Shown here: piece by piece, positions 35,154 to 44,490 of the stretch
Layout of the letters: each line of letters opens with the position of its first letter
Position numbering within the stretch: the stretch's first letter is position 1
Assembly (NCBI RefSeq): GCF_021729145.1
Contig: NZ_JAJSLW010000004.1
Location: forward strand, 186,001 to 250,000
Length of the DNA stretch: 64,000 nucleotides
Reading direction: 5' to 3'
DNA from: Membranihabitans maritimus
GTDB taxonomy: Bacteria > Bacteroidota > Bacteroidia > Chitinophagales > Saprospiraceae
Position numbers and translations under genes: made by a program
The notes under the pieces: model-generated
Databases searched by the model: none
Told to the model about the DNA's origin: nothing
What the model saw: only the letters and a program-made list of their open reading frames with translations

Positions 35154-37027
35154 AAGTTAAAATTATAATTTGTATTTATTTGAAATGTTGTCCCCGGCAT
35201 GGGGCGATTCTTGATTCCCTGGTATTGATGGTTTAATACATTCTGAATGCCCACTACAACTTTCCATTTACCATTCCCTGACCTGAATTGAAGTGCAGGG
35301 TGAATAAGGAAAAACCCCGGTAAATAGTCACTGTGGTCTGAAAGTGTATACCTTTTTGAAGTATACTCCAAATCAACGTTGGCCGAAAAAAATCGTGCAA
35401 AATCATAGCTAAAATTTGCAGAAGCCAAATGCTTCGGAGTATAAATAGTCTGTTTATATTCATTTCTATTCTCTAGTAAATATGTTCTTACCCACTGGTA
35501 CCCCACTTGCGCTTTAAAATGATTCAGATTCTTTTCCAAATATAATTTGGCACCGTAATTGCGAGCTTTATGGTAATTATCTGGACTCCAAATCCCTCCT
35601 TTGGGCAACCATTGAATCCAATCCGTGGCACTTCTTCCAAAGATTTCAATCCTGGAGTTTAATTGATATGGCAGTTCAAATTGATATTGTACTCCATACA
35701 TCCAGTTTCTCTCCGGTAGAAGCTCAGGATTTCCCCCGGGCTCCCAAAACCTGTCATTGAAGGTAGGTAAGACTACATTCCTCCCTCCATAAACGGCAAT
35801 ATTGCCCCCATTATCAAGTTCATAGTTTATCCTTCCATCCGCCACTAAATCTTGCGAATATCCAAAAATTATCTCCGGCCGGATCAAAAATGAAACATTT
35901 AACGGAATCTTATCTAAACGTTTAGAAAGCTGCCCATAAATACCCATCCTTGATTCTTTCAAAGGATCGCGATAATTATCAGATCTGGAAGAAAAATAAC
36001 TGTAATTACTACCATACCGCAGGGACCAAGAGTTGGGTAACAGCCATTGATTGTCAATCCTTAACTGGAAATTATCAAATTGATGATGGGCATCCAAATT
36101 TATTGCCGGATCGGTATAGTTTTGATTTTGAATGGAATAAAATGCACGGACATCCCATAAGTGATGCGTTGAAATACTTGAATATTGAACCATTGATCTG
36201 ACAAACTGATCTCCCTGTGTTGCATCATTATAGGTACTTGTTAATATGGGAGGGATTTGTCTGAATTGATCTCTCACCCAGATAGAGGCCTTTATTTTTG
36301 CATTTCCCCTTAACTTATAATTGAAGTCATAATTGGCATTATAGTAATGATGATTGGCATGAGGCAAACGCTTTACAGCACCGGATCTATCTTCGTATTT
36401 ATAGTTATTTTGGGCTTGTAAGGTAGATAATGAAATTTTATGATTAGTCTCACTGACTTTCCAGCCCAGTTTAAGATTTATTTTCCATTGGTTTAAAGTA
36501 GAAAAACCACTGCTAATGCCACTGGAATATAGTCCCTTCCCGGCATCCGTATCTATTAGAACTGTTCCTGCCACGGACCCTGCTCCATAAATATTATTAG
36601 ATGTCAAACCTACCATTTTCAATGAGCTAATATCCGAAGCATGGATCATTGAAAAGTCATTAAGCCCAAGCATGGGGTTATTCAATCGTATTCCATTCCA
36701 TACCAAAGCCACTTCACTTGCCTTTCCCCCATTGAGGGCTATCGTAGATGAACTTCCTGGACCGTAATCCTTGAAATACACATTATACTTACTCCGCAAA
36801 ACACCAGAAAGAGAATGCTGGAATTCCAATATTTCATTAAATTCTACTGAATCGTATTGACGCGTAAGGACATTTTGATCTTCAATCTCTATGACTGACA
36901 TTTCGATAGCAGTATCTATTTCCTGGGAATCAATCGAAGTGATCAAGTAAAACGAAAAAAATAATATATAAATTAAATGCCTGATACTATTTACTTTATT
37001 CACATCAGGACAAAACAAGAAATGCAC
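35150..37027 (-). CDS. btuB: BtuB-like TonB-dependent vitamin B12 receptor
   Basis: This 625-residue outer-membrane receptor has a signal peptide (ending TSIDSQ), a plug domain (about residues 40-165, with YFKDYGPGSSSTIALNGGKA and NNIYGAGSVAGTVLIDT) and a barrel of BtuB size. The GTG at 37027 gives the listed length; a second GTG eight codons later gives a cleaner signal peptide (start MNKVNSIRHLIYILFF). The cobalamin riboswitch 71 bp upstream and the BtuG-like partner downstream (4-bp overlap) make B12 or a related corrinoid the predicted ligand. Confidence 0.87.
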   Translation of the reverse strand: MHFLFCPDVNKVNSIRHLIYILFFSFYLITSIDSQEIDTAIEMSVIEIEDQNVLTRQYDSVEFNEILEFQHSLSGVLRSKYNVYFKDYGPGSSSTIALNGGKASEVALVWNGIRLNNPMLGLNDFSMIHASDISSLKMVGLTSNNIYGAGSVAGTVLIDTDAGKGLYSSGISSGFSTLNQWKINLKLGWKVSETNHKISLSTLQAQNNYKYEDRSGAVKRLPHANHHYYNANYDFNYKLRGNAKIKASIWVRDQFRQIPPILTSTYNDATQGDQFVRSMVQYSSISTHHLWDVRAFYSIQNQNYTDPAINLDAHHQFDNFQLRIDNQWLLPNSWSLRYGSNYSYFSSRSDNYRDPLKESRMGIYGQLSKRLDKIPLNVSFLIRPEIIFGYSQDLVADGRINYELDNGGNIAVYGGRNVVLPTFNDRFWEPGGNPELLPERNWMYGVQYQFELPYQLNSRIEIFGRSATDWIQWLPKGGIWSPDNYHKARNYGAKLYLEKNLNHFKAQVGYQWVRTYLLENRNEYKQTIYTPKHLASANFSYDFARFFSANVDLEYTSKRYTLSDHSDYLPGFFLIHPALQFRSGNGKWKVVVGIQNVLNHQYQGIKNRPMPGTTFQINTNYNFNL

Positions 37028-37097
37028 TCCATTGAATCATGATTCGATGGATATACAATTCAGTGCTTTTCTCCCGAAAGCCTGGAATTAAATAATA

Positions 37098-37370
37098 AAT
37101 CAGGCAGGTCTTCTGGCTTTTCTTTGTGATCTTATCTGTGAAGATTTATTTCAATTTTGGACGACCTTCCCGAAATGATATTTCCTATAAAAATCATTGC
37201 AGTGGTCCAATGCCCAAAAGGCTTCGAAAACATTATAAAAAAACATTCGAAGCTCAAAGAATTACAGCTGCGGGGACAGCTCCGGAATTTTTGAAAATGC
37301 AAAAATGTATTTGTAATAACGAACACAAGGTACTACATTTCAAATCACCGGATTCCCTATAAACCTGATT
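37098..37370 (-). promoter_or_regulatory. Cobalamin (adenosylcobalamin-type) riboswitch controlling btuB-btuG
   Basis: Read on the minus strand, the conserved parts appear in order: P1 AATCAGG (37364-37370), AGGTTTATAGGGAATCCGGTG, the B12-box GAGCTGTCCCCGCAGCTGTA, CCACTGC, GGGAAGG and AGCCAGAAGACCTGCC, closing with CCTGATT, which pairs with P1. This is a complete class-I-like aptamer. It lies between carB and btuB and should repress btuB-btuG when B12 is abundant, probably by masking the btuB ribosome site. Confidence 0.93.
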
Positions 37371-37543
37371 CAAATGCAAATTTAATTATTTTGATACAAT
37401 TAATTGGAAGTTGATAAACTTTTCCAATACCAAAACAGAAAGAATTCATGCGACAGCAGACGAATCTCTGCCTTCAGGTTCATGTTTTTCATTTACAATA
37501 CATAGATTTCTGTGGCTATTGCTCACCTCGAAGGCCACTTGCA

Positions 37544-40387
37544 TTACATACTCAAGTACATAGAACGTCTTTTGTCCAATTCCCTGAAATACGGATCCTG
37601 AAGATCTTTGATAAAATAGATCTTTTCTCCCGTTGACTTCATTTCAGGACCCAGACTCTTATCGACATTCGGGAACTTATTAAAAGAAAATACCGGAATC
37701 TTGATTGCATATCCTTCCAAATTCTTTTCGATCTTAAAGTCTTTCAACTTTTTATCTCCCATCATTATATGGGTAGCGATCTGAATATACGGTACTCCAT
37801 ACGCTTTGGCGATAAACGGAGTAGTTCTACTGGCTCTTGGGTTGGCCTCTATCACATATACTACATCGTTGTGTATAGCAAATTGTATATTAATTAATCC
37901 CTTGGTATTCAAGGCTTTTGCTAATTTCTCCGTATATTCTACCATCTTTTGAACTACTGCTTCTGGGAGACTATAAGTGGGTAGTACGGCACTGCTATCC
38001 CCTGAGTGAATACCTGCGGGTTCTATATGTTCCATAATCCCCATGATATGTACATCTTCACCATCACAGATCGCATCAATTTCTGCTTCCCGTGCCCGCT
38101 CCAAAAAGTGATCGATCAAAACCTTATTATCGGGTAAATGCTTGAAAATACTAAGCACATGGCGTTCCAGATCCCTGTCGTTAATCACAATTCGCATCCG
38201 TTGCCCTCCCAAAACGTAAGAAGGTCTGACCAAAACAGGGTACTGAACCTTATTGGCAATTTTAATAGCCTCATCCACATCATCCGCTACACCGTATTTG
38301 GGATATGGTATTCCCAATTCCTTGAGCATATCTGAAAACCTTCCCCGGTCTTCTGCCAAATCCAGTGATTTAAAATCTGTTCCAATGACAGGTATATTTT
38401 TCTCATAGAACTTCTCTGCCAACTTCAAAGCTGTTTGCCCTCCCAGCTGCACAATCACTCCTTCCGGCTGTTCTAATTCTATTATTTCTTCAAGGTGTTC
38501 CCAGAAAACAGGCTCAAAATAAAGTTTATCCGCGATATCAAAATCTGTCGACACTGTCTCCGGATTACAATTGACCATAATTGCTTCATATCCCGCTTCT
38601 TTGATAGCCAGAATACCGTGTACACAGCAATAATCAAACTCAATACCCTGACCAATTCTATTGGGACCGGAACCCAGAACAATTATTTTTTTCTTGTCTG
38701 ACGGTGTACTTTCATTTTCCTGTTCAAAAGTGGAATAATAATAAGGAGTTTGTGCTTCAAATTCTGCTGCACAAGTATCAACAAGTTTGTATGTTCTCTT
38801 AATTTCCAGTTTCTTACGTCGACTAGATACCTCATCTTCTCCGATTCTCATTAACCACGCAATCTGGGCATCTGAATATCCGTGTTGTTTGAGTTCAAGC
38901 ATAAAATCAGCATCAATATCCTCTGCTACATTATATTGCATTAATCGCTGCTCTAACTTTACCAACTTCTTTATTTCATTCAAAAACCAAGGATCCATTC
39001 CGGTTAATCGGTGTATGGTACTAATGGGCACTCCCAAACGAAGAGCATCTTTTATCCGGTACACCCTATCATCTGAGGGTTGTTCCAATCGCTGAAGGAT
39101 ATCATCTGTTTTTATCCATTCCTTTTTATCTGCACCAAGTCCCATACGGTTGTTCTCCTGGGATTGGCAAGCTTTCTGTAGCGCTTCAATAAATGATCTT
39201 CCAATAGCCATTACCTCTCCTACTGACTTCATTTGAAGACCAAGCTTATCGCTGGATCCATAAAATTTATCAAAGTTCCACCGGGGCATTTTGACAATTA
39301 CATAATCTAAAGTAGGTTCGAATAAAGCTGAAGTATTCCCGGTAATCTGGTTACCCAGTTCATCCAGTGTGTATCCAATGGCCAACTTGGCAGCAATTTT
39401 TGCAATAGGATACCCCGTAGCTTTGGAAGCCAGGGCAGATGATCTCGATACCCGGGGATTTATCTCAATAGCAATAATCGTTTCAGTTTTAGGATCTACA
39501 GAGAACTGGACATTACATCCTCCTGCAAAATTACCAAGAGCGCGCATCATTACAATGCCCATATTCCTCATTTCCTGGAAAGTACTATCTGCCAGCGTCA
39601 TTGCTGGAGCGACAGTGATACTATCGCCCGTGTGTATTCCCATGGGGTCCATATTCTCCACGGTACAAATAATTACTACATTATCATTCCGATCTCTTAG
39701 CAATTCAAGCTCGTATTCTTTCCATCCCAAAACAGCCTCTTCAACTAATACCTCATGCGTAGGAGATGCATCTAAACCTCTCCTCAGCGCCTCTTCAAAT
39801 TCACTTTCTTCCATCACAAAACCTCCTCCGGTACCACCCAGGGTGTAGGATGGCCTTATTACGAGGGGAAATCCAATTTTTTGCGCAGCTTCTTTTCCTT
39901 CCAAAAAACTATTTGCAATAAAAGATTTCGCGACCCCCATTCCGATCTCCACCATAAGCTTTCTGAAAGCTTCCCTGTTCTCTGCAACCTCAATGGCCTC
40001 CAGATCCACTCCAATGAGCCGGACATTATATTTATCCCAAATTCCCAGTTTTCCCGCTTCGATAGCAAGGTTGAGAGCAGTCTGTCCACCCATGGTGGGT
40101 AAGACAGCATCAATGTCTCTCTCCTGAAGAATTTTTTCTATACTTTCCGGTTCCAATGGAAGAAGATATATGTGATCCGCAGTAACAGGATCGGTCATTA
40201 TCGTCGCGGGATTGGAATTAATAAGTGTTACTTCAATTCCTTCTTCGCGTAATGAACGAGATGCTTGGGACCCTGAATAATCGAATTCACAGGCTTGACC
40301 GATAATGATTGGACCACTCCCAATTATAAGGACAGACTTAATACTTTGATCTTTAGGCATAGAATGTGCTGTTAAAATTGGACGCAA
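37544..40387 (-). CDS. carB: Carbamoyl-phosphate synthase large subunit
   Basis: The 947-residue enzyme makes carbamoyl phosphate for arginine and pyrimidines. Two homologous ATP-grasp halves are visible: VLIIGSGPIIIGQACEFDYS (about residues 19-38) with RPSYTLGGTGGG, and VLGSGPNRIGQGIEFDYCCV (second half) with RPSYVLGGQRMR. The protein is about 120 residues shorter than E. coli CarB and ends just after the second ATP-grasp half (YFRELDKRRSMYLSM), so the C-terminal allosteric (MGS-like) domain is absent, as in other Bacteroidota. carA is not adjacent. Confidence 0.95.
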   Translation of the reverse strand: MRPILTAHSMPKDQSIKSVLIIGSGPIIIGQACEFDYSGSQASRSLREEGIEVTLINSNPATIMTDPVTADHIYLLPLEPESIEKILQERDIDAVLPTMGGQTALNLAIEAGKLGIWDKYNVRLIGVDLEAIEVAENREAFRKLMVEIGMGVAKSFIANSFLEGKEAAQKIGFPLVIRPSYTLGGTGGGFVMEESEFEEALRRGLDASPTHEVLVEEAVLGWKEYELELLRDRNDNVVIICTVENMDPMGIHTGDSITVAPAMTLADSTFQEMRNMGIVMMRALGNFAGGCNVQFSVDPKTETIIAIEINPRVSRSSALASKATGYPIAKIAAKLAIGYTLDELGNQITGNTSALFEPTLDYVIVKMPRWNFDKFYGSSDKLGLQMKSVGEVMAIGRSFIEALQKACQSQENNRMGLGADKKEWIKTDDILQRLEQPSDDRVYRIKDALRLGVPISTIHRLTGMDPWFLNEIKKLVKLEQRLMQYNVAEDIDADFMLELKQHGYSDAQIAWLMRIGEDEVSSRRKKLEIKRTYKLVDTCAAEFEAQTPYYYSTFEQENESTPSDKKKIIVLGSGPNRIGQGIEFDYCCVHGILAIKEAGYEAIMVNCNPETVSTDFDIADKLYFEPVFWEHLEEIIELEQPEGVIVQLGGQTALKLAEKFYEKNIPVIGTDFKSLDLAEDRGRFSDMLKELGIPYPKYGVADDVDEAIKIANKVQYPVLVRPSYVLGGQRMRIVINDRDLERHVLSIFKHLPDNKVLIDHFLERAREAEIDAICDGEDVHIMGIMEHIEPAGIHSGDSSAVLPTYSLPEAVVQKMVEYTEKLAKALNTKGLINIQFAIHNDVVYVIEANPRASRTTPFIAKAYGVPYIQIATHIMMGDKKLKDFKIEKNLEGYAIKIPVFSFNKFPNVDKSLGPEMKSTGEKIYFIKDLQDPYFRELDKRRSMYLSM

Positions 40388-40466
40388 ATATAAGTTACTA
40401 TTGTTTAAAATATCAAAGTATCCTAATCTTTTTCCTTTAAAAATAAGGTAATACTGGCATTATTTT

Positions 40467-40474
40467 TAATTTTG
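40467..40474 (+). promoter_or_regulatory. Possible -7 element for the signalling operon
   Basis: TAATTTTG matches the TAnnTTTG consensus and lies 27 bp before the ATG at 40502. No TTG is seen at the expected -33 spacing, so support is partial. If it is used, the TTG at 40472 cannot be the start codon of the first gene. Confidence 0.35.
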
Positions 40475-40501
40475 ATCACGCAAAACACGATACCTCCAAG
40501 A

Positions 40502-41953
40502 ATGCAATATGAAAGAAAAGTCATAAAGAATAACAACCTAACGCTAAAGTGGTTGGATTATAAAAATTACCGTAGCGAAATACAAAGCCTTCGCAGAGCT
40601 GTTTTTATTGAGGAACAGGGTTTGGATGAATTTGTATTAGATTCTCCAGCTGATGAAAAAGGATTACATCTAGGGCTATTTGAGGAAAAATACTTAGTAT
40701 CAAGTGTAAGTATTTTTCCATTTAAAAATGATAATGATTTTATAAAAAATAAAATAAAACTTAATTCCAAAAGGCCCTATTTAATACAATTTTCCAGAAG
40801 GGTCGAATTACCTGAATACCGCTCCCGGGGATATTCTACTTTGATGCTGGCACATGCAATGCGCAGCTCTTATGAGCTGTTCCAGCCAGATTGTATTTTT
40901 GCTATATTAATGGGGCCGCACAAAAGATTAAAAAATTATTACATCAATTCTTATCGCTTTAATAGATATGAAGAATTCAGCAGTGAGGATGGGGATGGTT
41001 TCCTTTTGATAATGGACGACCAGGACATCATTGATAAGGTGGCAACTCAATTGAGGTCTCAAAGTATAAAATTGTCTGAGACACTCAATATTTCATTACC
41101 GGATATGACCCATCACATAATGAAGCACGAAATTCTAAAAGAATATTTGAGTTTAAAAGGTGATCAGGTCAACCGCTATTTAAAACCTCTTTCCCTCCAG
41201 GATGAACTGCCGCGTTTGTCTGCACAAGCCAGGATGTTGTATAAATCCCAAAAAGGAATATGGCAAAAACTGTTAGCTGACTATCCGCAACACAAAAATA
41301 TTTTAGATATTGGATGTGGGCCCGGTATTTATCTTTCTCAATTAAAAAAACTTGAAGAAGCTAATGACCGGAATTTAATGGGAATCGATATTAGTGATGA
41401 ATTAATTACCTACGCAAAATTTTCACACTCTGAGATGGATTGGAAAGTAGGAACTGTTTATAACACTCATTTGGAAGCAGAATCTGTAGACATTGTTCTT
41501 TGTAGCTTTCTATTTATCCACCTCCTTAATCCATTCCTGGCACTAAAAGAAATTTATAGAATTTTATCACCGGAGGGGATTCTTTATATTTCGGATGTAA
41601 ATGATAGCACATTTGATGGTCCCAAAAAGATCCGGGATCTCATTGACGCCCATAATGAAATATATGAAGGGAATCGAATGGTTATGTCTTCGATCCACAT
41701 ATTAGCGGAAGATTCAGGATTCGAACAAGTAATAAGTGACGACCTGAAAGTAGATAACACAGGAACTGATCAAAAAGCAGAATTAAATGAACGACACTAC
41801 AAGTTAGGGAAATGGTCTTTATGGGGTATGTTTTCCTTTTTGGGACAAAGAAGTGAGGTCAAGGATCAATTTGAAGCGGCTGAACAACATTACTTTAATA
41901 CAAATTCTACCCTTTCAGTAGAAATACAAAGCAGAATATTTAAAAAGAAATAA
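40502..41953 (+). CDS. Fusion of a GNAT acetyltransferase domain and a SAM methyltransferase domain
   Basis: This 483-residue protein joins two enzymes. The N-terminal half (about residues 1-190) is GNAT-like: SLRRAVFIEEQGLDEFVLDS, a strand FSRRVELP, then the acetyl-CoA loop YRSRGYSTLMLAHAM. The C-terminal half (about 255-480) is a class I methyltransferase with motif I ILDIGCGPGIYLSQL, MGIDISDELITYA and VLCSFLFIHLL. The ATG at 40502 is preferred over a TTG at 40472. It heads the signalling operon (5 bp before the phosphatase gene). The acceptor is unknown: a small molecule made by both domains, or modification of a partner protein, are possible. Confidence 0.75.
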   Translation: MQYERKVIKNNNLTLKWLDYKNYRSEIQSLRRAVFIEEQGLDEFVLDSPADEKGLHLGLFEEKYLVSSVSIFPFKNDNDFIKNKIKLNSKRPYLIQFSRRVELPEYRSRGYSTLMLAHAMRSSYELFQPDCIFAILMGPHKRLKNYYINSYRFNRYEEFSSEDGDGFLLIMDDQDIIDKVATQLRSQSIKLSETLNISLPDMTHHIMKHEILKEYLSLKGDQVNRYLKPLSLQDELPRLSAQARMLYKSQKGIWQKLLADYPQHKNILDIGCGPGIYLSQLKKLEEANDRNLMGIDISDELITYAKFSHSEMDWKVGTVYNTHLEAESVDIVLCSFLFIHLLNPFLALKEIYRILSPEGILYISDVNDSTFDGPKKIRDLIDAHNEIYEGNRMVMSSIHILAEDSGFEQVISDDLKVDNTGTDQKAELNERHYKLGKWSLWGMFSFLGQRSEVKDQFEAAEQHYFNTNSTLSVEIQSRIFKKK

Positions 41954-41958
41954 TCAAC

Positions 41959-43512
41959 GTGCAGGAAGACAAACCCAAAATGGATGTTTTACAGGAAGCG
42001 AGTCAAATGCTTTCCGAACCTAGTAGAAATACTAAACGGAGGATTTTGACAGCATTCAATTTTGTGTTTATCGCCGCTATTGTTTTACACCTCACTATAC
42101 AACTTATTGAATTTGGTAGGCTTCCCGATCCGGCTCGAGACCTTGTCCTGTACCCCATAATACTCATTATCAATTCGATATCCGTATTTTACAATGCCCG
42201 TGTATTGTTAGGTAGAATTAAACCCGTACAATGGATGAACCGATTTACGGCTTGGTCTTCTATCGGCATCTCTCTAATTCTTGCGTTGCTCATTGTACAC
42301 GCCAATATCAATACGGCCACAAGTATCCTGGTTGATTTTGGATTCTCTGTCATAATGATTTTCATTGTCGGTACAGTAATAGGGAGAAATGCTGCAATAG
42401 GTTGGTTTATTATTTCATCCATCAGTCTATTTATTGCATACCAAAATATTGGAAAGAACTTTGAATACCATTTACTTACCAACCAGGAAGTGCAGGAGTT
42501 TAAAGAATCCCTTTCCGAGGGAGACCCTGATGCTGTAAAAAGGTTGGAAGAATTAAATGAACATAAATTAGCCCCTCTTCCTATAGGTCTATTTGCTAGT
42601 GTCTGGTTTATATTTATGATTACCCTTTTTCTTGCCGTGTATTTTGAATCCAATATGATATCCAGGGTACTCAGTGTGATTCCCGCAGTAATTAACAAAA
42701 TTTCAATTGCCTCTCGCGAAAAAAATAAACTTCAAAATGAAAATATGCGCATGGGGCTAGAACTGGATGTAGCACGCAAAATACAAATGACCCTTTTGCC
42801 AAAAGTAGAAGATTACAACCAGTTTAATTACCTTGAAATATCAGCGAGGATGGACCCGGCGACAGAAGTCGGAGGAGATTTCTACGAAGTACTACCCCAG
42901 GAAGATGAATCAGTAATTCTAGCCATCGGTGATGTCACAGATCACGGGTTACAATCCGGACTGGTAATGCTCATGGTCCAAAGTACCATACGTACCATCC
43001 TGGACACAGGAAGTAGAGATGTAACTCTCACGAAAGCTATGAACCGTATCAATACTATCATGTATAGAAACATACGAAATCGTATGCAGGATTTCAGAAA
43101 CCTAACGATGTGTTTGGCAAGACTTAACAAGAATAGTATAACCGTATGCGGACAACACGAAAATATTTTAAAATATAATTCCAGTAAAAATGAGGTAGAG
43201 ATAATACCAACTGACGACCTGGGGATCTATGTAGGGTTGATTGAAGACATAGAACCACATGTAGGGGAATTGGAATTTGAATTTTCAGAAAATGATATCC
43301 TTCTCCTCTATACTGACGGATTAACGGAAGCCGAAAATATAGAAGGTGAATTTTTTGGAGAAGAACGAGTTGTTGAACTTTTACATAAACACAATAGTAA
43401 AAAATCACATGAAATAGTAGAATATATATATAACAATATTTATCAATTTACTGGGGATAAAAACATCCTGGATGATATATCCCTCATGATTGTAAAACGC
43501 AAAAGTATATGA
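41959..43512 (+). CDS. Membrane SpoIIE/PP2C-type serine phosphatase
   Basis: This 517-residue protein (GTG start) has about six membrane helices (near residues 33-52, 66-85, 100-120, 124-145, 148-166, 213-232) forming a sensor-like N-terminal domain, a short coiled coil (about 255-275) and a PP2C/SpoIIE catalytic domain with GGDFYEV (314-320), IGDVTDHGLQSGL (333-345), YTDGLTEAE and DDISLMIV. The metal-binding aspartates are present. It should dephosphorylate the STAS protein encoded two genes on, acting as the input of a partner switch, like SiaA. The membrane domain has no recognised ligand motif. Confidence 0.87.
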   Translation: MQEDKPKMDVLQEASQMLSEPSRNTKRRILTAFNFVFIAAIVLHLTIQLIEFGRLPDPARDLVLYPIILIINSISVFYNARVLLGRIKPVQWMNRFTAWSSIGISLILALLIVHANINTATSILVDFGFSVIMIFIVGTVIGRNAAIGWFIISSISLFIAYQNIGKNFEYHLLTNQEVQEFKESLSEGDPDAVKRLEELNEHKLAPLPIGLFASVWFIFMITLFLAVYFESNMISRVLSVIPAVINKISIASREKNKLQNENMRMGLELDVARKIQMTLLPKVEDYNQFNYLEISARMDPATEVGGDFYEVLPQEDESVILAIGDVTDHGLQSGLVMLMVQSTIRTILDTGSRDVTLTKAMNRINTIMYRNIRNRMQDFRNLTMCLARLNKNSITVCGQHENILKYNSSKNEVEIIPTDDLGIYVGLIEDIEPHVGELEFEFSENDILLLYTDGLTEAENIEGEFFGEERVVELLHKHNSKKSHEIVEYIYNNIYQFTGDKNILDDISLMIVKRKSI

Positions 43513-43575
43513 ACACCCCTAGAAATTTTAACCTAGTAATTAGGTCATATTATTTAAATTTAAAAACAATATAAT

Positions 43576-44127
43576 ATGCTTATTGACACCATTGGAGAAT
43601 TTGACAAAATCCCTGACTCGATTCCAGCTGAAGGTGATGTAGCGATCAAAGTAAGGCCCATAGATCTAATAGCTTATTGGAAACGATGTGGCATTATGGC
43701 TGATTTTGCTGCTGCCTTTTATGCGTATACACAAGACCAACCCAGTGTACAAGAAAATATTATTTCAACAATTTTTAACGAGTTGATCGAAAATGCATCT
43801 AAGTATTCTGTGAAAAGAAATGCGGAAGTTGGCATACATATGAAATTGTACAACACGGTCCTAAAGATTCAAACTGAAAATTATACCCCTGAATCCCATT
43901 TTCAAAAATTACGTAAGCATCTGAAGGAGCTTACAGAAGCAAAAGACCTCGACGAACTTTATATAAAAACGTTAGCAGCAAAATCTGATACTACATCAGA
44001 TTCAGGAATTGGTTTGTTGTTATTGGTAAAAGATTATAACTTGAAGATCGGAGCCCAATTTCGACACATAGAAGAAACGGGACAATATAAAGTAACTATT
44101 CAATCATATTACTACATTGAACAATAA
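43576..44127 (+). CDS. SiaB/slr1658-like HATPase-fold protein kinase
   Basis: This 183-residue protein has a GHKL-type N-box IFNELIENASKYS (about residues 66-78) and a glycine box TSDSGIGLLLLVKDY (about 140-154). No His-kinase dimerisation helix is present. These features match the DUF6272 group that includes SiaB and cyanobacterial slr1658, kinases or anti-sigma-like proteins that phosphorylate and bind STAS partners. It sits between the SpoIIE phosphatase and STAS genes, the expected place. It starts 63 bp after the phosphatase gene. Confidence 0.78.
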   Translation: MLIDTIGEFDKIPDSIPAEGDVAIKVRPIDLIAYWKRCGIMADFAAAFYAYTQDQPSVQENIISTIFNELIENASKYSVKRNAEVGIHMKLYNTVLKIQTENYTPESHFQKLRKHLKELTEAKDLDELYIKTLAAKSDTTSDSGIGLLLLVKDYNLKIGAQFRHIEETGQYKVTIQSYYYIEQ

Positions 44128-44131
44128 TCTT

Positions 44132-44476
44132 ATGAATACATTAAACGCTGGAGATTCAATAATAACATACAATCAGTCAGAGTCATCATTAACTTTTGAA
44201 GGATCAATGCGCCTGGCAAACATGAAAGAGTACGATGTGGTATCACAATTCCTCAAAACTTCCAGTGAATCATCCACTGATACACTCATCCTGGATTTGC
44301 AACCCCTTCAGTTCCTGAATAGTTCGGGAATCACTACACTTAGTCTCTTTATTCTAAATTGCAAGAAAAAAGGAAATCCAAAAATTACGGTTTTAGGAAA
44401 TGAATCGATCTCGTGGCAGCAAAAATCAATAGCTAATTTTAAAAAGCTCTGGAACGAAGTGGAAATTAAGATTTAA
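44132..44476 (+). CDS. STAS-domain phospho-switch protein (slr1659/SpoIIAA-like)
   Basis: The ATG at 44132 gives 114 residues; an upstream TTG at 44117 is inside the kinase gene. The STAS fold is shown by TLILDLQPLQFLNSSGITTL, where FLNSSG is the phosphorylation loop; aligned to SpoIIAA (DSSG) the first Ser of the pair is the likely phosphosite, and the preceding Asp is Asn here. Dephosphorylated by the SpoIIE-type enzyme and phosphorylated by the SiaB-like kinase, it should bind and regulate a target, most simply the adenylate cyclase encoded 14 bp downstream. Confidence 0.82.
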   Translation: MNTLNAGDSIITYNQSESSLTFEGSMRLANMKEYDVVSQFLKTSSESSTDTLILDLQPLQFLNSSGITTLSLFILNCKKKGNPKITVLGNESISWQQKSIANFKKLWNEVEIKI

Positions 44477-44490
44477 TATTTTAAAATCCT

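Noticed and set aside
37544-40387. CarB as a truncated pseudogene
   Set aside because: The frame is intact, both ATP-grasp halves are complete and the shorter length is usual for Bacteroidota.
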